This document shows, one piece after another, positions 45,595-53,965 of a stretch of DNA of 64,000 nucleotides. Made by a program: the position numbers and the translations under genes. The notes under the pieces are model-generated. The model was not told the DNA's origin and searched no databases. It saw nothing but the letters and a program-made list of their open reading frames with translations. How positions within the stretch are numbered: position 1 is the stretch's first letter; each line of letters starts with the position of its first letter. The stretch spans positions 1-64,000 of the forward strand of contig NZ_FNCS01000016.1 in NCBI RefSeq assembly GCF_900100665.1, read 5' to 3'. This DNA is from Pelagibacterium luteolum. GTDB taxonomy: Bacteria > Pseudomonadota > Alphaproteobacteria > Rhizobiales > Devosiaceae.

Positions 45595-46419
45595 CTATCC
45601 CTTCACCGCACCGGCGGTTAGCGAGCGGCTGATCTGGCGGTACATGACGAGCCCCAGAACGGCTGGCGGTAGTGCCGCGACGATCATCACCGCCGAGGCC
45701 GTTCCCCATTGAATGCCGCCACCGCCCGATGAGAAGAAGAACGATGCGCCAACCGTCATGGGCACGGCTTGGCGCGTCGTCAGCATCAGGCCGAACAGGA
45801 ACTCGTTCCAGGCGGTGATGAACCCGAAGATAAATGTCGTGACGATTGCGGAACGACAGACCGGCGCAATGATCGTTGTGATGATCTTAGTGCGTCCGGC
45901 CCCGTCCATCAGCGCCGCTTCATCGAGTTCGACGGGAATTTCGGAGATGGCGTTGACCAGGATGACCAGCGCCAGCGGCAGGTTGACGACGACGAGGATC
46001 AGGCCCAGCCCCAATTGCGTATCGAGCAGCCCCACCCATTGGAACATCATGTAGATGGGAATGGCGAAGATGATCAGCGGCAGCGCGCGCAGATTGACGA
46101 TCAGCGGCATCAGCATCCGCCGTCCATATCCCGCGCGGGCTACGGCATAGGCCGCTGGAAAGGCCAGAACGATAGCCAATGTCGTCCCGATCAATGCAGC
46201 GACTGTCGAATTCCAAAGATAGGCGAAGATATTGAGCCTGTCGGTCACCTGGAGGACGGCGATATAATTCTCCAGCGTCGGTGCCTGAATCCATAGCCCG
46301 GGATTGGTGGCGATTTCCCGACTGCTCTTGAACGAGGTCACGAGCGTTGCGATGACCGGAAAATTGAGTGCGAATGCCGCAATCGCGAACACTACCCAAC
46401 GCAGTGCGGTAACGATCAT
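45595..46419 (-). CDS. Sugar ABC transporter permease (MalG/UgpE-like)
   Basis: The 274-residue protein has about six membrane helices and the EAA loop that contacts the ATPase (ELDEAALMDGAGRTKIITTI). It pairs with the MalF-like gene upstream (ATGA overlap) and ends the amino-sugar operon. Because the operon encodes no ATPase, it must use one from elsewhere. Confidence 0.9.
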   Translation of the reverse strand: MIVTALRWVVFAIAAFALNFPVIATLVTSFKSSREIATNPGLWIQAPTLENYIAVLQVTDRLNIFAYLWNSTVAALIGTTLAIVLAFPAAYAVARAGYGRRMLMPLIVNLRALPLIIFAIPIYMMFQWVGLLDTQLGLGLILVVVNLPLALVILVNAISEIPVELDEAALMDGAGRTKIITTIIAPVCRSAIVTTFIFGFITAWNEFLFGLMLTTRQAVPMTVGASFFFSSGGGGIQWGTASAVMIVAALPPAVLGLVMYRQISRSLTAGAVKG

Positions 46420-47294
46420 CGCGCTCTCCTCGCAAGACCCTGGTTGATGGCAAACAGCACGGCGAACGAGGCGATGAACAGCAGCACCGAAGCGGCGACC
46501 GCCGGGCCGATCTCGCCTTGGCGAAAGAACGCCTCATAGACATAGATCGACAGTGACCGCGTCGAGCCGCCCGGACCGCTGCCGGTGAGCACATAGACGT
46601 TATCGAACACCCTGAACCCATCGATGAAGCGGATGAACAGCGCGATGGCGATGGTGGGCGCCATCAGCGGAATTTCGATGCGCCAGAGCATGTCCCAAGC
46701 AGAGGACCCATCCATCTGCGCGGCCTCGCGCACATCGAATGGGATGGCGCGATAGGCCATATAGAACAAGAGGAATGCGAATGGTGTCCACTGCAGCGTT
46801 TCGACCACGACGAGCGTCCAGAACGCGTTGGTTGCATTGAGGAAGGCGGGCGCGGAGCCGAACCAGGCCCAAAGGTAATGGGGCACGGGGCCGACAAATT
46901 CATGCAGAACCAGCCGATACATCAGCCCGACAAGTGCCGGCGCCACCATGAGCGGCAGCATGATGATGGCCAAAAGCCATGAGCGCTTTTCAAAGAGCGG
47001 CGCGAGGAAAATGGCGAGGACGAAGCCGATGAGACATTCGGCAAGGGCGGTGATGGTCCCGAAGCGGAGCGAAAACCAGATGGCGCGCCAGAAATTGCCG
47101 TCCGTCAGCACCGTCACATAATTGGAAAATCCACTCAGCTCTGGCGATCGCAGCGTCTGGAAGCTAACGCTCGAGAGCGAATAGACGATGTTGACGAGCG
47201 CGGGAAAGCCCAAAAACAGCAGCAGGAAGATGACCATCGGCGCGCTGAGCACGCCCCATTCGAGATGCCGTCTGGTGTCCATCCGTCTATCCAT
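46416..47294 (-). CDS. Sugar ABC transporter permease (MalF/UgpA-like)
   Basis: The 292-residue protein has six membrane helices and an EAA loop (DVREAAQMDGSSAWDMLWRI). It forms the inner-membrane channel with the second permease. Several starts are close together (GTG 47297, ATG 47294, ATG 47282) without a strong ribosome site; 47294 is chosen. Confidence 0.88.
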   Translation of the reverse strand: MDRRMDTRRHLEWGVLSAPMVIFLLLFLGFPALVNIVYSLSSVSFQTLRSPELSGFSNYVTVLTDGNFWRAIWFSLRFGTITALAECLIGFVLAIFLAPLFEKRSWLLAIIMLPLMVAPALVGLMYRLVLHEFVGPVPHYLWAWFGSAPAFLNATNAFWTLVVVETLQWTPFAFLLFYMAYRAIPFDVREAAQMDGSSAWDMLWRIEIPLMAPTIAIALFIRFIDGFRVFDNVYVLTGSGPGGSTRSLSIYVYEAFFRQGEIGPAVAASVLLFIASFAVLFAINQGLARRAR

Positions 47295-47313
47295 CACGCG
47301 AGAATGAAAGGCC

Positions 47314-47338
47314 GGAGGGCAGGAATTTTCCGCCCTCC
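47314..47338 (-). promoter_or_regulatory. Intercistronic hairpin after the binding-protein gene
   Basis: GGAGGGC and GCCCTCC form a 7-bp stem with an 11-nt loop between the binding protein and the first permease, a usual place for an attenuator or 3' stabiliser. Confidence 0.5.
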
Positions 47339-47348
47339 AGCATCAAGA

Positions 47349-48677
47349 CTATTCGGCGAGCATGTCTTCCATGCCGCTGGCAACGGCCGCAAGCGCCTCG
47401 TCGAGCGTTTCCTGACCTGTCCAGTAGCCGGTGAAGTGCTGGGCCTGCAGTTCGTAGACGCTGAGCGCGTTGGCGCCGGTCGCCCCGTTCATGACGTAAC
47501 CGTACTGGCTGGCAAATTCGCCCAGTTGCACGAGATCGGGACGCTCATCGGCAATCGCCGCGACCACCTCTGGCGTCAGCGCCGGAGCGCCGCTGTTTGC
47601 GGCATAGGCGAGCGCTGCTTCTTCGGTCGACAGCCACTGCAGGAAAGCCAGCGCGCCCTCTTTATTGGGGGCATTCTGATTCAGCCCAAAGCCGAGACCA
47701 TGAATGTGGGTGAAACGCCCCTCATCCCCGGCCGGCGGCGCGACGATCCCTACCGTGTCGGCCACAGCGGGCGCGGTTTCAGGATTGGTCAATTCGCCGG
47801 CGGCGCCATTCCACTGCAGCATTGTCGCGACCTGTCCGGAAACGAAAGCGGCATTGGCTTCGGGGAATTCGTACGACGTCGAATCCGCAGGCGTCGCGCC
47901 GGCGTCATAGAGCATCTTGTAGAGTTCGAGGCCACGCCGATAGGCATCGGAATCGACGGTGATGTTGCCTTCGTCATCCATCCAATTGCCGCCATAGGAG
48001 CGCGCAGTGGACTGCCAGACCATCATGTTGAACAAAAGGTTCTGCATCTGCAGCACGGTGCCATAGCGGGTCGGGCTGTCGGGATTGACCGCCTGGGTGA
48101 AATAGAGCGCCGTGGCCGCGTAGTCGTCCCAGGTCCATTCGTCGGGCGCCTTGGGTTCGAGGCGTTCGCCAAGATATTCTTCGGAGATATCGCCATAAAC
48201 GGCAGCCGCATCTGCGTCGGCCAACAGGGCCTCGATCAGATCCTCGCGGAAATACATGAAATGGAGGGAAAGATCGGTGGGAACGCCATATTGCTGGCCC
48301 TCGAACTGCATAGTGGACAGCACCGATTCGCCATAAACGCTTTCGGCTTCGTCCGAGAGCGTGACCGGCTCCATGAACGGCGCGTAGCGGCCGATGGAAT
48401 AGGTGGCGATCAGATTGAGATCGAAGGCCTGGGTGCCGGCGGCCAGATCGGCCTGCAATTTGTCCCAGAACCCGTCACGGGCAAAAAACAACACCTCGAC
48501 CCGATCCTCTTCAGCAAGACCGTCCTGGGCGTTGTAGATGTCTGCCACAGCGCGAAGAGCGGTTTCTTCCGGCCCGCCTGGCCAGCCGAGCACGGTGACA
48601 GCGGCTTGTGCGGCGCTGAGGGGAGCAGCTGCAGCCATGAGGCCGAGCGTTAGACTTTTCAATAGTGTCCTATGCAT
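47349..48677 (-). CDS. Extracellular sugar-binding protein (family 1)
   Basis: The 442-residue protein has a signal peptide (residues 1-25, LGLMAAAAPLSAAQAA) and a MalE-like fold (VTVLGWPGGPEETALRAVAD, LIATYSIGRYAP). Its neighbours NanE and NanK suggest an N-acetylated amino sugar such as N-acetylmannosamine or a sialic acid-derived sugar, but this is inference. It starts within the last bases of the kinase gene (8-nt overlap). Confidence 0.88.
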   Translation of the reverse strand: MHRTLLKSLTLGLMAAAAPLSAAQAAVTVLGWPGGPEETALRAVADIYNAQDGLAEEDRVEVLFFARDGFWDKLQADLAAGTQAFDLNLIATYSIGRYAPFMEPVTLSDEAESVYGESVLSTMQFEGQQYGVPTDLSLHFMYFREDLIEALLADADAAAVYGDISEEYLGERLEPKAPDEWTWDDYAATALYFTQAVNPDSPTRYGTVLQMQNLLFNMMVWQSTARSYGGNWMDDEGNITVDSDAYRRGLELYKMLYDAGATPADSTSYEFPEANAAFVSGQVATMLQWNGAAGELTNPETAPAVADTVGIVAPPAGDEGRFTHIHGLGFGLNQNAPNKEGALAFLQWLSTEEAALAYAANSGAPALTPEVVAAIADERPDLVQLGEFASQYGYVMNGATGANALSVYELQAQHFTGYWTGQETLDEALAAVASGMEDMLAE

Positions 48678-49569
48678 TGTGGTGTTCCCTTTGGTTGATC
48701 ATTTTACCCTCAATTGACGAAGCGATCTGGGCGATGCCCACGATCCCCGCCTGTCCTCCCAATTGCGCCGCAACAAGCGTTGGCTGCAGGCGCTCGGGCA
48801 GATCGTCAAACCATGCGGCGATGCGCGCCATGAACCCCGGTGCGAGGCCGATGGAGCCGCCGATGATGATTTTTTCCGGCGCGAAGCCGAGCTGAATGTT
48901 GGCGCAGAGGGTCGCGATGCGGCGCGCCGACAAGGCGATGACCTCCTCCGCCCAAGCATCCCCATTCCTTGCCGCTTCAAAGACGCCTTTGGCGTCTGTG
49001 GCGTTGCCCTCGGCACGCGCCATCTCGGCCATCCAGCGCCCGGTGGTGAGGCTTTCGATAGGCGTGGGATCGGCAATATCGGCGCGGAACAGACCAAAAT
49101 GGCCGGCAAGTCCGGTCTGCAGTTTTCCGTCGATCACGACGCCGCCGCCGATGCCGGTCGAGAGCGTGAGAAAGACGCAGTTTCGTGTACCCTGCCCCGC
49201 ACCGAGGCGAAACTCACCCCATGCTGCCGCCTGCGCGTCGTTCAGCGCGACCGCGGGGGAACCGGCCAATTCGGCCAGCATGTCAATCAACGGGTAGTTG
49301 GATGGAATGGGAAGCGTTTTGGGATTGAGCGCGGACCAGCGTCCCTCTTCGACAACACCCGTCACCGCCGCGCCGACCCGGCCGTAGCGGCCGCGCCAAT
49401 TGGGTACTCGTTGCAGAAGCTCTGCGATCCAGAGGCGCGGATCCTCTGAGGTTGGAGTCGCGATCTCGACAACTTCGCTGACCGCGCGGCCCGAAACCAG
49501 AGCACCGAGAACCTTGGTGCCGCCGATATCGATGGCCAGAACCGTTTCGTAGGTGGCGGGCGCTGCCAT
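48670..49569 (-). CDS. nanK: ROK-family sugar kinase, likely N-acetylmannosamine kinase
   Basis: The 299-residue protein has the ROK ATP-binding motif (VLAIDIGGTKVLGALV) and LTLSTGIGGGVVIDGKLQTG. After GLAGHFGLFRADIA the usual ROK zinc motif (Cys-x-Cys-Gly-x-x-Gly-Cys) is absent. With NanE it would make ManNAc-6-phosphate. The ATG at 49569 follows GGTGAGGTG. It lies 4 nt downstream of nanE. Confidence 0.8.
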   Translation of the reverse strand: MAAPATYETVLAIDIGGTKVLGALVSGRAVSEVVEIATPTSEDPRLWIAELLQRVPNWRGRYGRVGAAVTGVVEEGRWSALNPKTLPIPSNYPLIDMLAELAGSPAVALNDAQAAAWGEFRLGAGQGTRNCVFLTLSTGIGGGVVIDGKLQTGLAGHFGLFRADIADPTPIESLTTGRWMAEMARAEGNATDAKGVFEAARNGDAWAEEVIALSARRIATLCANIQLGFAPEKIIIGGSIGLAPGFMARIAAWFDDLPERLQPTLVAAQLGGQAGIVGIAQIASSIEGKMINQREHHNA

Positions 49570-49573
49570 CACC

Positions 49574-50284
49574 TCACCCCTTCGCCATGCCAAGGGACGG
49601 CATGGATGCGGCGTCGATCGCCTCCTTGTACCATCCCACGATATGTTCGGTGCGGGTGATGGCCGAACCGACGACAACTGCATTAGCGCCCGCAGCGAGG
49701 GCTTGGGCGGCCTGTTGGGGACTGCGGATGCGCCCTTCGGCGATGACGAAACCGCCAAGCTCTGCCATGGCCGCGATGAGCGCGAAATCGGGCTCGGTGG
49801 GTTCCGGACCCGTCCCGACATAGCCCGACAGCGTCGAGCCGATACAATCGGCCCCAGGCGCCAGCGCGGCTTTGGCATCTTCGATATCGGCGCAATCGGC
49901 CATGGCCAGCGCGCCAGCCGCATGAATGGCATCGAGAACGGACGCGACACTGTCGGGACGGGGGCGCAGCGTGGCGTCGAATGCCACGATATCAGCGCCG
50001 GCTACACTCAAATCGCGCGCCATCTCGGCGGTCGGTGTGATGCGAACGTCGTAATCGTCAAGGTCGTGTTTGATGATGCCAATGATCGGCGCGTCGGTCG
50101 CCGCGCGGACGGCCGTGACGTAGGCGAGGGACTCGATGCGCAAGCCAACAGCTCCGGACGCAAGCGCTGCAAGCGCGAAGCCGACCACACAGGCCGCGTT
50201 GTCCATTGGCCCACCCGGGACAGGCTGGCAGGAGACAATTAGTCCGGCGTCAAGGCGTTCAAGCAAGGCGTGCAAAACATCCAT
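49574..50284 (-). CDS. nanE: N-acetylmannosamine-6-phosphate 2-epimerase (NanE)
   Basis: The 236-residue TIM-barrel protein has the NanE pattern: LIVSCQPVPGGPMDNAACVV, IIGIIKHDLDDYDVRITPT, ADCADIEDAKAALAPGADCI, VIAEGRIRSPQQAAQALAAG and VVVGSAITRTEHIVGWY. It converts ManNAc-6-P to GlcNAc-6-P. It follows the GntR regulator gene, with a 13-bp box shared by both upstream regions. Confidence 0.9.
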   Translation of the reverse strand: MDVLHALLERLDAGLIVSCQPVPGGPMDNAACVVGFALAALASGAVGLRIESLAYVTAVRAATDAPIIGIIKHDLDDYDVRITPTAEMARDLSVAGADIVAFDATLRPRPDSVASVLDAIHAAGALAMADCADIEDAKAALAPGADCIGSTLSGYVGTGPEPTEPDFALIAAMAELGGFVIAEGRIRSPQQAAQALAAGANAVVVGSAITRTEHIVGWYKEAIDAASMPSLGMAKG

Positions 50285-50340
50285 CCCCTCATTGGCAAGG
50301 GAACGATAGCACCGCCAATTGCAATGACAACTGGTTTCTT

Positions 50341-50353
50341 ACTGGTATTATCG
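50341..50353. promoter_or_regulatory. Candidate GntR box before nanE
   Basis: ACTGGTATTATCG occurs here, 57 nt upstream of nanE (overlapping the last codons of the gntR gene), and identically at 51142-51154 upstream of gntR. Such an exact 13-base match at both promoters suggests the regulator's site. Confidence 0.6.
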
Positions 50354-51091
50354 ATGCAGCTCGAGCACGAAGTCGTAAACGTCGCCCCGGTAGCGGGTCT
50401 GGGTGAATTCGACGACACGGTCGCCGTGAAAACAGCGGCGCTCGACGATGAGGAGGCTCGCATTATCGGCTAGCGCCAGATGCGTTTTATCGAGCGCGTC
50501 GGCTGGCCCCGCCTGCATGCGCTGCACAGCACGCCGGGGCAGGACACCGACGGCATCGAGGGCAGCATAGAGCGAATCTCCCACAAGCGCCGGATCCCCG
50601 AGAATGCTCACGGGCACCGCTGCGGTTTCGATCGCGATGGGAACGCCGTCCGCCGTCCGGACGCGCCGCAGGCGCAGGATTGAGGCGTTCGGGCCCAACC
50701 CGAGCGCCATGGCTTCGCTGGGCGTTGGGAAGGCAATCTCTTTGGAAATCCAGAGACATCCGGGCGAAAAGCCACGCGATTCCATATCTTCGGAAAAGCT
50801 CGAGAGGCGCGCGAGGGATTTTTCCACGCGCGCGGTCACCTCCGTCCGGCTGCCCTGCCGGCGCCGGATGACGCCCTCGACTATCAAGACGTCGAGCGCC
50901 TTGCGCACCGTGACCCGCGACACCCCCAGACGACCTTCAAGCTCACGCTCACTAGGCAGCAGGGCGCCACGCTTGAGCATGCCGGCCGCAATCAGTTTCT
51001 CGATCGCTGCCACCATCTTTCGGTATAATGGCTGCGCGCTGCCATCAGCCAGTTCAGCCGCCACAGCCTTGATGATCGTTTCGTCGGTCAT
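50348..51091 (-). CDS. GntR-family (HutC/UTRA) transcriptional regulator
   Basis: The 247-residue protein has an N-terminal winged helix (LLPSERELEGRLGVSRVTVR) and a C-terminal UTRA ligand-binding domain. Regulators of this type control amino-sugar catabolism. The ATG at 51091 follows AGGAGTGAGG. It is the first gene of the minus-strand amino-sugar operon and probably senses a phosphorylated sugar. Confidence 0.88.
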   Translation of the reverse strand: MTDETIIKAVAAELADGSAQPLYRKMVAAIEKLIAAGMLKRGALLPSERELEGRLGVSRVTVRKALDVLIVEGVIRRRQGSRTEVTARVEKSLARLSSFSEDMESRGFSPGCLWISKEIAFPTPSEAMALGLGPNASILRLRRVRTADGVPIAIETAAVPVSILGDPALVGDSLYAALDAVGVLPRRAVQRMQAGPADALDKTHLALADNASLLIVERRCFHGDRVVEFTQTRYRGDVYDFVLELHR

Positions 51092-51141
51092 CCTCACTCC
51101 TTTTGCCCATAAAAAGTATCAACATCGCGCGCTGGATACAA

Positions 51142-51154
51142 ACTGGTATTATCG
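51142..51154. promoter_or_regulatory. Candidate GntR box before gntR
   Basis: Identical ACTGGTATTATCG to the box before nanE, 51 nt upstream of the gntR start; the flanking GATAC and GGTATTATC give partial dyad symmetry. Confidence 0.6.
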
Positions 51155-51242
51155 TTTCGCCTATTTTCAGTTCAGATTGAACCGCCAGCGATGGGGTATC
51201 CGATGCTAAATACCCCTGTATTGACGCAGCCATCTGCATCGC

Positions 51243-51271
51243 TTATACGTATTATCAGCTAATACGTATAA
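51243..51271. promoter_or_regulatory. Large perfect palindrome before the lacI-type gene
   Basis: TTATACGTATTA and TAATACGTATAA are perfect 12-bp inverted arms around TCAGC, and each arm contains its own palindrome ATACGTAT, so two operator half-dimers may be stacked. It lies 24-52 nt upstream of the LacI-type start and may also cover its promoter. Confidence 0.65.
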
Positions 51272-51294
51272 CCAGCTTTTGGAGGAGCAGGTTG

Positions 51295-52329
51295 GTGCGA
51301 AGGATGACCCAAAAGGAGATCGCGAAGCGCGCCGGCGTCAGCCAGGCGACGGTTTCGCTCGTCCTGAATGGAAATCCCGAAGATCGCCGCCGCATTCCCG
51401 ACCAGACGCGTGAGCGCATCCAGAAAGTGATTTCCGAAACCGGCTATGTTGCCGACCCGGTGGCCCGCCGCATGGTCAAGGGCCGCAACAACATCTTGGG
51501 CGTTTTCACCTACGAGCCGGCCTTTCCCAGTGCCCAGGCCGACTTCTTCGCTCCGTTTCTTTTCGGCATCGAAGAGGCGGCGCAGGAAGCGGGCTACGAC
51601 CTGCTGCTCATGACGTCGGCCGGAAAGAGCGCTGATGGACGCAAGCAGATTTTCAGCGAAAGCAATCGCCTGCGGCTCTCCGACGGCTGTATCGTCCTGG
51701 GTCGCGAATTCGATCCTGTCGAACTTGCCCAGCTTCTCGAAGGCGATTTTCCGTTCATCGCGATCGGCCGCCGCGACGACGCCGGCGGCCCGGTGCCTTA
51801 TGTGGGCGCGGACTACGCAGCGGCGACCGCCTTACTTGTGCAGCGCGCGCTCGATATGGGGCACGAGAACTTCGCCTATGTCGGCCCCGACAATGGCGCT
51901 GAATCGACACGTGATCGTTGGACGGGATTTGAAGCGGGTACGAAGGACGGGGCCAAGCTGGTCCTGCATGTTCACGAAAAGGGCGCCGACACCGACACGC
52001 TGCTGAAATCGGTCCGTGCAACGCGCGCGACTGTCGTTTTCTTCACCGAACTTGCCCACGCCATTCCCTTTCGACGCGCCGCGCTGGCCGCTGGCCTCGA
52101 CGTCCCGGGTGATCTCTCGATCGTAGTTCTTGGCAGCCATATCCGTGCGGGCGACACGATGACCCAGTTCACCACCTACGCCGTTCCACGCGAGGAAATG
52201 GCGCGCAAGGCAACTCTTGCCCTCATCGCTCGGCTCGAAGGCGGAGCGCAAATCGAGCAGGTCCTGCTCTCGTGCGAACAGATCGCGGGCGACACCCTCG
52301 GCCCCATCAAACCCAAGAGACTATCGTGA
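51295..52329 (+). CDS. LacI-family transcriptional regulator
   Basis: The 344-residue protein has the LacI-type helix-turn-helix (MTQKEIAKRAGVSQATVSLV) and a ligand-binding domain. The GTG at 51295 is chosen as start, 7 nt after GGAGGAG; a TTG one codon earlier and an ATG at 51304 are alternatives. It heads the operon of the FAD oxidoreductase and an ABC transporter, overlapping the next gene by 4 nt. Confidence 0.88.
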   Translation: MRRMTQKEIAKRAGVSQATVSLVLNGNPEDRRRIPDQTRERIQKVISETGYVADPVARRMVKGRNNILGVFTYEPAFPSAQADFFAPFLFGIEEAAQEAGYDLLLMTSAGKSADGRKQIFSESNRLRLSDGCIVLGREFDPVELAQLLEGDFPFIAIGRRDDAGGPVPYVGADYAAATALLVQRALDMGHENFAYVGPDNGAESTRDRWTGFEAGTKDGAKLVLHVHEKGADTDTLLKSVRATRATVVFFTELAHAIPFRRAALAAGLDVPGDLSIVVLGSHIRAGDTMTQFTTYAVPREEMARKATLALIARLEGGAQIEQVLLSCEQIAGDTLGPIKPKRLS

Positions 52330-53936
52330 AAGACTATTCTGCTGACATTGCCGTCATCGGCGGCGGACTGGGCGGCGTTGCCGCAGCATTGGGCGCCCTG
52401 CGCTCGGGACGCTCAGTGATCCTCACCGAAGAGTTCGACTGGATCGGCGGCCAGATGACAAGCCAGGCCGTGCCATCCGACGAGCACTCCTGGATCGAGC
52501 AGATGGGCGGGACGCGCACGTTTCGCGAGTTACGTACCGCCATCCGGCAGTTTTATCGCGATCACTATCCGCTCAATGAGGGGGCCCGGAACTGGTCCGA
52601 TCTCAATCCCGGATCGGGCTGGGTCAGCCGCATGTGCGTCGAGCCACGCGTGCCGCTGGCTGTGATGGAAGCATGGCTTACGCCTTATATCGGCATGGGC
52701 AGGCTCAAGATTTTCAAGCCCTACCGCCCGATCGCAGCGGAGACTGAGGGCGACAGCGTGCGCGCGGTCACCCTGCGCCACGTCCAGACCGGCGAAAACA
52801 TCGTCGTTTCGGGCAAGTACATCATCGACGCCACCGAACTTGGCGATCTCCTGCCCCTCACCGGCACCGATTACGTCAAGGGTTTTGAAAGCCAGTCCGA
52901 GACCGGCGAGCCCAGCGCGCCCGCCGAAGCCCAGCCCGAAAACCAGCAGGCCGTCTCGATCTGTTTTGCGGTCGATCACGTCGATGGCAATCACGTCATC
53001 GACAAGCCGAAAAACTATGACGAATGGCGCGCCGTGCAACCCGACTTCTGGGGCGGGCCGCTGATCGGATTCAAAGCGCCTCATCCCCGCACTCTCGACA
53101 TCGTCGAGCGCAGTTTCACGCCCAATCCCGACGACGATCCGCTCGCCGTCGATGCTGATCAGCGCCGCAATGCGGGCGATGCGAACCTGTGGACCTTCCG
53201 CCGCATTGCCGCGCGCCGCAATTTTGTGCCCGGTGCATACGCCTCCGATATCTGCCTCGTGAACTGGCCGATGATCGATTATTTCGAAGCCCCGATCATC
53301 GATTGCACCGAGGACGAACACGCCCATCGTCTCGGCCGGGCGGCAGAGCTGTCCTACGCGGTGTTCTATTGGCTCCAGACCGAAGCCCCCCGCGTCGATG
53401 GCGGCCAGGGTTTTCCTGGCCTGCGGCTGCGCGGCGATGTGACGGGCACAGAGCACGGCCTCGCCATGGCGCCCTATATCCGCGAAAGCCGCCGCATCAG
53501 GGCGGTGACGACGATCACCGAACAGGACCTGTCCTATGCTGTGCGCGGTGAGGCGGGAGCGGTCCATTATCGCGACAGTATCGGTACAGGCATGTACCGG
53601 ATCGACCTGCACCCCTCGACGGGCGGCGACAATTATATCGACGTGCCCTCATGCCCGTTCGAAATCCCGCTCGGGGCGCTTCTGCCGCGCAATCGCACCA
53701 ATCTTCTGCCCGCCAGCAAGAACATCGGCACCACCCACATCACCAATGGCTGCTACCGCCTCCATCCGGTTGAGTGGAACATCGGCGAAGTGGCCGGGCG
53801 GCTGGCCGCCTGGTGCCTCGACAACGACACGACCCCGCATGCCGTGCAGGCCGACGATCGCCAGCTCGAAGACTTCCAAACCCATCTCTATCAGACCGGC
53901 ATCGAAATCCGCTGGCCCGAGATCCGGGCCTATTGA
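52326..53936 (+). CDS. FAD-dependent oxidoreductase (FAD_oxidored type)
   Basis: The 536-residue protein begins at GTG and has an N-terminal dinucleotide-binding motif (IAVIGGGLGGVAAALGALRS), followed by IGGQMTSQAVPSDEHSW and an FAD domain ending in DYVKGFESQ, plus a C-terminal part with GCYRLHPVEWNIGEVAGRLA that often marks sugar or glycan oxidoreductases of this group. It could oxidise the transported sugar or a derivative; the substrate is unknown. No signal peptide, so it is cytosolic. Confidence 0.8.
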   Translation: MKDYSADIAVIGGGLGGVAAALGALRSGRSVILTEEFDWIGGQMTSQAVPSDEHSWIEQMGGTRTFRELRTAIRQFYRDHYPLNEGARNWSDLNPGSGWVSRMCVEPRVPLAVMEAWLTPYIGMGRLKIFKPYRPIAAETEGDSVRAVTLRHVQTGENIVVSGKYIIDATELGDLLPLTGTDYVKGFESQSETGEPSAPAEAQPENQQAVSICFAVDHVDGNHVIDKPKNYDEWRAVQPDFWGGPLIGFKAPHPRTLDIVERSFTPNPDDDPLAVDADQRRNAGDANLWTFRRIAARRNFVPGAYASDICLVNWPMIDYFEAPIIDCTEDEHAHRLGRAAELSYAVFYWLQTEAPRVDGGQGFPGLRLRGDVTGTEHGLAMAPYIRESRRIRAVTTITEQDLSYAVRGEAGAVHYRDSIGTGMYRIDLHPSTGGDNYIDVPSCPFEIPLGALLPRNRTNLLPASKNIGTTHITNGCYRLHPVEWNIGEVAGRLAAWCLDNDTTPHAVQADDRQLEDFQTHLYQTGIEIRWPEIRAY

Positions 53937-53965
53937 TGCCGAACCATCATCTCGAGGAGGATATG

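Noticed and set aside
47265-48653. A 462-residue plus-strand frame over the binding protein gene
   Set aside because: Antisense shadow; the minus-strand frame has a signal peptide and a known fold.
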